Assembly: GCF_037126175.1 (NCBI RefSeq)
Contig: NZ_CP146986.1
Coordinates: 3,686,501-3,750,500, forward strand
From: Pseudomonas sp. RSB 5.4
GTDB lineage: Bacteria > Pseudomonadota > Gammaproteobacteria > Pseudomonadales > Pseudomonadaceae
Reading direction: 5' to 3'
Length of the DNA: 64,000 nt
A program made the position numbers and the translations under genes. Of the stretch, positions 60,360-64,000 are shown in pieces. Numbering within the stretch: position 1 is the first letter of the stretch; each line of letters begins with the position of its first letter. The notes below the pieces were generated by a model that was given only the letters and a program-made list of their open reading frames with translations, searched no databases and was not told where the DNA came from.

Positions 60360-61405
60360 GACACCTGATAACCGCGACTGCTCAGGCAATTACCCTGGGC
60401 CTGACGGTAAGCCTGCACCACTTGTGGCGCTGGCTGATACGTCGCGGTGCGCGGATCGAAACCGCTCTGCTGCACGGCGTATTGGTAGCACTGGTAACCG
60501 TCCTGCTGCACTTGTTCCGGCGACTGGCCGTTGGCCGGATAAGCCTCGACGTCATAGCCCTGGGATTGCGGCTGCGGTTGCGGCGGTTGTTGCACCGGTG
60601 GCTCGACCACCACGTAATCCTGGGTGCTTTCTTCGTACGCATAATAGGAGCCGGCAGCGAGGAACAGCAGCGCACCGCCGATCCACACTTCACGGGCGTA
60701 GTCCGGCAGATAATGGGTACGAATGCCCCGTGGCGGCTGCACGACGATGTAGCGTGGGCCTTGCGGGCGATACCAGTAGCCACCGGAATAGAAGTAATCC
60801 TGGCCGCGATACGGCACGCGGTATTCGCGATCCGGGAAGCGGTCGATCACATGCCCCGGGCGGTATTGCGGGCCGGGGCCCCAACCGTTGCCATGCCCGT
60901 CCGGGCGACCCGGCCAGCGATTATCGTTGGGCCGATTGTTGCCGGCCTGCCAGTGCTGGTTGTTGTAGCCGTTTTGCGGACGCTCATCGCGGTAGTAACC
61001 CTGGCGCGGCTCCTGAGTCTGGCGCACGGCGTCGGGCCGTGGCTGGATTGGCAGGTTGTTGGCCGGAGGCGGCGGTGGCTGATGCACCGGGGCCGATTGA
61101 TTCGGCGCGCGGTTCTGGTTCTGCCACTGACCATTGTTGTGCTGCTGGCCGTTGTGCTCGAACTGGCGGCTGTTGTCGCCCCGAATGATTTCATTGTTCT
61201 GCGGCCGCGGCTGGTTTTGCGGCGGCGGATTGTTCTGCCCGTGCGGCGGATTGTTGCCACCATGGCCTTGATTGTTGCCCTGATGCTCCGGACCACGCCC
61301 GTCATTCTCGGGACCACGGTTCTGCGGCTCATCGGCAAGCGCTTGCGCACTGACACTCACACATAGCAAACCAACACTGGCCAGACGCCAGATGCGCGAC
61401 TTCAT
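60353..61405 (-). CDS. exported low-complexity protein (DUF6515-like)
   Basis: A 350-residue protein with a signal peptide (cleavage near ALA-DE, residue 25). Residues about 30-190 are rich in Asn, Gln, Pro and Gly (for example NNPPHGQNNPPPQNQPRPQN). A compact domain follows with YFYSGGYWYRP and a membrane segment (EVWIGGALLFLAAGSYYAY), then YQCYQYAVQQSGFDP. The ending matches the DUF6515 family as I recall. Possible cell-envelope or surface role. ATG 61405 is preceded by GAGGAAAAGC. Confidence 0.77.
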   Translation of the reverse strand: MKSRIWRLASVGLLCVSVSAQALADEPQNRGPENDGRGPEHQGNNQGHGGNNPPHGQNNPPPQNQPRPQNNEIIRGDNSRQFEHNGQQHNNGQWQNQNRAPNQSAPVHQPPPPPANNLPIQPRPDAVRQTQEPRQGYYRDERPQNGYNNQHWQAGNNRPNDNRWPGRPDGHGNGWGPGPQYRPGHVIDRFPDREYRVPYRGQDYFYSGGYWYRPQGPRYIVVQPPRGIRTHYLPDYAREVWIGGALLFLAAGSYYAYEESTQDYVVVEPPVQQPPQPQPQSQGYDVEAYPANGQSPEQVQQDGYQCYQYAVQQSGFDPRTATYQPAPQVVQAYRQAQGNCLSSRGYQVSY

Positions 61406-61869
61406 GCTTTTCCTCACTGCGGGCTAGGCCTGTAATTGAGTGGACCTGTAGCTAAGACCGGGAAACCACAGTCCGGGTTCTGCGACAGGTTATCAGTCAC
61501 GCAACTTATTTATTGAGGCCGGCATTCTCCGTGGCGGGCAAATCGCAGGCAAGAAAAAAGGGAGACCCGTCGGCCTCCCTTTAGAGAACTTCGTCCTGGC
61601 TCGACGCTTTTGACGTCGGCTCACCTCACGCCGTCTTCTGGACAGTGTGCAGCTCGGGGGCCGGCACATCCCCGGTGGGGGTGGCGGCCGCGGCGGGCCT
61701 GATTGGGCGGGCCGCAGTGGACTGTGTTACCGAGCAGTGATTCTGGTGATAAGAATAGGCCGCGAGGCGCGACAGAGGATTGCGAAGATTGCTCAAATAA
61801 ACACCGCTTGCGCAATTTTTAACCCTGGATAGATAATCCGCCGCAATAGTTACAACCAAGGACAGATTC
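61406..61869. other. 464-bp gap without an assigned gene
   Basis: Between the divergent low-complexity protein and Lrp genes. It holds a minus-strand terminator (61554-61580) whose transcript would have to begin within 61581-61869. Small minus-strand frames exist (61621-61815, 61626-61877) but lack ribosome sites and recognisable sequence. A small RNA or tiny gene is possible. The 3' part (61780-61869) should hold the Lrp promoter. Confidence 0.45.
61554..61580 (-). terminator. orphan rho-independent terminator
   Basis: On the minus strand AGGGAG-N10-CTCCCT is followed by T6 with a further C-T run. No annotated gene ends here, which is why it is notable. Confidence 0.7.
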
Positions 61870-62349
61870 ATGAGCAAACTCGACCGTTATGACCTGAGCA
61901 TTTTGGCGGAATTGCAGCGCGACGCCCGCATCTCCAACCAGGAACTGGCCGAGCGCATCGGTCTGTCGCCCTCCCCCTGCTCGCGCCGGGTCAAGCAACT
62001 GGAAGACGACGGCTACATCTCGCGCCAGGTCGCCCTGCTCGATCGCAAGATGCTCGGCCTGAGCCTGACCGCCTACGTGCTGATCGGCATGGACCGGCAC
62101 ACACCGGAGCGTTTCGAGAACTTCGAAGCGGCGATCCGCACTCTGCCGCAGGTGCTGGAATGCAGCCTGGTGACCGGCGTGGACGCCGACTATCAACTGA
62201 AAGTGGTGGTGCCGGACATGGATCATTATCAGAAGCTACTGCTGGGGCATCTGACCCGGATTGAAGGCGTAACCAGCGTGCGTTCGAGTTTTGTGTTGAA
62301 TCAGGTGCTCAATAGCACTGAACTGCCGCTGACCCATCTGCGCAGCTGA
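61870..62349 (+). CDS. Lrp/AsnC-family transcriptional regulator
   Basis: A 159-residue regulator: HTH at about residues 8-45 (LSILAELQRDARISNQELAE, then PSPCSRRVKQLEDDGYI) and a RAM domain (SLVTGVDADYQLKVVVPDMD). It belongs to the group that includes leucine- or branched-chain-responsive regulators; the closest target is not apparent since no amino-acid gene adjoins it. The start is supported by AAGGA in CCAAGGACAGATTC ahead of the ATG. Confidence 0.9.
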   Translation: MSKLDRYDLSILAELQRDARISNQELAERIGLSPSPCSRRVKQLEDDGYISRQVALLDRKMLGLSLTAYVLIGMDRHTPERFENFEAAIRTLPQVLECSLVTGVDADYQLKVVVPDMDHYQKLLLGHLTRIEGVTSVRSSFVLNQVLNSTELPLTHLRS

Positions 62350-62352
62350 CAT

Positions 62353-62422
62353 CGCCTTCGCGAGCAAGCCCGCTCCCACAGGGAAATGCATTCCAACTGT
62401 GGGAGCGGGCTTGCTCGCGAAG
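62353..62422. repeat. paired REP element, class A
   Basis: CTTCGCGAGCAAGCCCGCTC and complement around about 15 bp, after the Lrp gene and ahead of the DUF2788 gene. Confidence 0.82.
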
Positions 62423-62540
62423 GGGCCGGCACAGGCGACCACCATCACTGCGGCACACCGACACAGGTCAATGCGCCCGCAATCCCCCTCGGCGTATAAT
62501 CGCCCAGCCCTTTCAGCCCTGTGCGCGCCGGAGATGCCCG

Positions 62541-62750
62541 ATGGATCCTGCAGTATTCGAAGAGTGGATGATGACTGGCCTGGTCAGCATCCTGATCATT
62601 TTCATGGGTTTCATCGTCTGGGATCTGGCGAAGAAGTCCAAGGCCGGGCGTTTCGGCTCGTTCATCCTGTTCTTCGTCCTGGGCCTGGGCGTGGCCGCAT
62701 TCATCATCAAGAGTGTGGTGATCGGCCTGATCGAATCCGGCGCTCTATAG
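62541..62750 (+). CDS. DUF2788 small membrane protein
   Basis: A 69-residue protein with two hydrophobic helices ([17 protein letters not shown] and [18 protein letters not shown]) joined by KKSKAGR, the DUF2788 pattern in Pseudomonas. GGAG in CGCCGGAGATGCCCG lies 10-11 bp before the ATG. Its function is unknown. The last 6 bp overlap the 3' end of rluE on the other strand. Confidence 0.85.
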   Translation: MDPAVFEEWMMTGLVSILIIFMGFIVWDLAKKSKAGRFGSFILFFVLGLGVAAFIIKSVVIGLIESGAL

Positions 62751-63380
62751 ACGCGCCGGCACTTCTTTCCACTGACCCTGATCGAGCCCTTCGAGCGTCC
62801 AGTCGCCAATCCGCACCCGCACCAGCCGCAACGTCGGCAGCCCTACCGCAGCGGTCATCCGCCGTACCTGACGGTTGCGCCCTTCACGAATCACCAGTTC
62901 CAGCCAACTGGTCGGCACCGTCATGCGAAAGCGCACCGGCGGATTGCGCGGCCACAACTGCGGCTCATCCAACTGCCGGGCTTCGGCGGGCAGGGTCATG
63001 CCGTCATTCAACTCGACACCTTCGCGCAGACGCTGCAATTGCTCGGCAGTCGGCACGCCTTCGACCTGCACCCAGTAAGTCTTCGCCAGTTTGTGTTTCG
63101 GATCAGCGATGCGCGCCTGCAACTGGCCGTCGTTGGTCAGCAACAACAAGCCTTCGCTGTCGCGATCAAGGCGTCCGGCCGGATAGATACCGGGCACGTC
63201 AATGTAATCCTTGAGCGTCGCCCGCCCGCTTTCGTCGCTGAACTGCGTCAGCACATCGAACGGTTTGTTGAACAGGATCAGCTTCGGCTCGGCCGGCGGC
63301 GCCTTGGCGACACGACGTGGAGCTGAGGAGGATGGCTTCGCACCGGGACGGCGGGAAGGAGGACGCGGAGGACGGGACAT
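62745..63380 (-). CDS. rluE: 23S rRNA pseudouridine synthase RluE
   Basis: A 211-residue enzyme that makes pseudouridine 2457 in 23S rRNA. The catalytic Asp is in [15 protein letters not shown] (about residues 67-81). [14 protein letters not shown] and [14 protein letters not shown] are further RsuA-family motifs. The first 30 residues are Pro/Arg/Ser-rich and basic ([20 protein letters not shown]), likely RNA-binding and disordered. No S4 domain, as expected for RluE. ATG 63380 is the best start. Confidence 0.93.
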   Translation of the reverse strand: MSRPPRPPSRRPGAKPSSSAPRRVAKAPPAEPKLILFNKPFDVLTQFSDESGRATLKDYIDVPGIYPAGRLDRDSEGLLLLTNDGQLQARIADPKHKLAKTYWVQVEGVPTAEQLQRLREGVELNDGMTLPAEARQLDEPQLWPRNPPVRFRMTVPTSWLELVIREGRNRQVRRMTAAVGLPTLRLVRVRIGDWTLEGLDQGQWKEVPARL

Positions 63381-63452
63381 GGGCAAAACAACATCTGGCG
63401 ATCTGGGCTGACAATGCTAGTGCCCCGACCGCCAAATGACCACGACTAACCG

Positions 63453-64000
63453 TTAACGGAACGGCGGCTCGTCGAAGCTGCGCAGTTTGCGCGAGTGCAG
63501 CGAGTTGAGTTCGGTGCGCAGCAGATCCACCGCCTCGATGCCGATCTTCAAATGCTGGCTGACCGCACGCTCGTAGAACGCGTTGGCCGAGCCCGGCAGC
63601 TTGATTTCACTGTGCAGCGGTTTGTCCGACACGCACAGCAGCGTGCCATACGGCACCCGCAGGCGATAACCCTGGGCGGCGATGGTGCCGCTTTCCATGT
63701 CCACCGCCACGGCGCGGGACAGATTGATCAGCGGACGTTCCTGCGCCCAGCGCAGCTCCCAGTTGCGGTCGTCGTAAGTCAGCACGGTGCCTGTGCGCAG
63801 GCGCTTTTTCAGCTCCTCGCCCTTCTCGCCGGTGATATTGGCCGCGGCTTGTTGCAGCGCCAGCTGCACTTCGGCGAGTGCCGGGATCGGGATGTTCGGC
63901 GGCACTACGCGATCGAGAATCCCGTCGCGACGCATGTAGGCGTGAGCCAGCACGTAGTCGCCGATAGTCTGCGACTGCCGCAGGCCGCCGCAGTGACCGA
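63453..64000 (-). CDS. amn: AMP nucleosidase, C-terminal part (cut by window end)
   Basis: About 182 residues of the catalytic half, open at 64000. GHCGGLRQSQTIGDYVLAHAY and the nucleoside-phosphorylase-like DMESGTIAAQGYRLRVPYG, with the metal/ribose site Glu and Asp in AVDMES, identify Amn, which hydrolyses AMP to adenine and ribose 5-phosphate. The ending LRSFDEPPFR is typical. The start codon lies outside the window; apparent starts at 63953 and later are internal. Confidence 0.94.
   Translation of the reverse strand, partial: GHCGGLRQSQTIGDYVLAHAYMRRDGILDRVVPPNIPIPALAEVQLALQQAAANITGEKGEELKKRLRTGTVLTYDDRNWELRWAQERPLINLSRAVAVDMESGTIAAQGYRLRVPYGTLLCVSDKPLHSEIKLPGSANAFYERAVSQHLKIGIEAVDLLRTELNSLHSRKLRSFDEPPFR

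Noticed and set aside
61621..61877. Small minus-strand frames upstream of the orphan terminator
   Set aside because: No ribosome-binding site, unusual composition and no recognisable family; left as part of an unassigned gap.

Overview
This window looks like chromosome from a Pseudomonas of the fluorescens group. Coding sequence is GC-rich and densely packed. The block cobW/yjiA, ybdD, cstA, PilZ (mapZ type), radA, ankB, katB, mscL and an oxidoreductase follows, from memory, the order of P. aeruginosa PA4604 to PA4616. The intergenic gaps are filled with paired REP-type palindromes typical of this group. I see no rRNA, tRNA, CRISPR array, prophage or intact insertion sequence. All assignments rest on reading sequence and recalled family features; no search was run.

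Layout. 1-3 kb: a DctA-type dicarboxylate symporter with two GntR regulators. 3-14.7 kb: conserved housekeeping and stress block (YjiA GTPase, YbdD and CstA pyruvate uptake, MapZ-like PilZ, RadA, the KatB catalase with AnkB, MscL, an Fpr reductase, an orphan LuxR of the PpoR type, RlmG). 14.7-17.5 kb: a CioAB/CydAB bd-type oxidase operon with a frame-disrupted DUF2474 gene and a perfect ANR/FNR box upstream. 18-21 kb: MFS exporter, HigBA toxin-antitoxin, a DJ-1-like protein lacking the usual cysteine, and a secreted DUF4879 protein. 21-23.6 kb: NCS2 purine permease overlapping trmA.

23.6-36.2 kb is the most interesting part. A hydroaromatic (quinate/shikimate) catabolic set (aroQ, quinate/shikimate dehydrogenase, TetR regulator, two-domain QuiC, MFS transporter) carries a near-identical PcaR-type box in both promoter regions, plus a second shared inverted motif that may be the TetR operator. 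It is followed by a poorly characterised module: DMT transporter, TIM-barrel isomerase, Gfo/Idh/MocA dehydrogenase, IclR regulator, ketosteroid-dehydrogenase-like flavoprotein and aldo/keto reductase. Its two divergent promoters share an IclR-like palindrome. Crc/Hfq-type A-rich (AAnAAnAA) motifs sit at the translation starts of cstA, aroQ and the Gfo/Idh gene, which suggests common catabolite repression.

36.4-50.4 kb: mostly ordinary metabolism and RNA genes (YpfJ metallopeptidase, hydrolases, TesB, GNAT, HDAC-family deacetylase, flavoprotein, RhlE, YedA exporter with an Lrp regulator, a DnaQ-type exonuclease with a NYN protein, DUF2076, YciC, an endonuclease/phosphatase-fold protein). 50.5-56.1 kb: a NitT/TauT-type ABC transporter, an aldehyde dehydrogenase and a LysR regulator, tied together by a repeated LysR-like box. 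56.1-64 kb: HrpB, a 258-bp element with 25-bp terminal inverted repeats, a lipoprotein with FieF, a low-complexity exported protein, a second Lrp regulator, DUF2788, RluE and the C-terminal part of AMP nucleosidase, cut by the window end.
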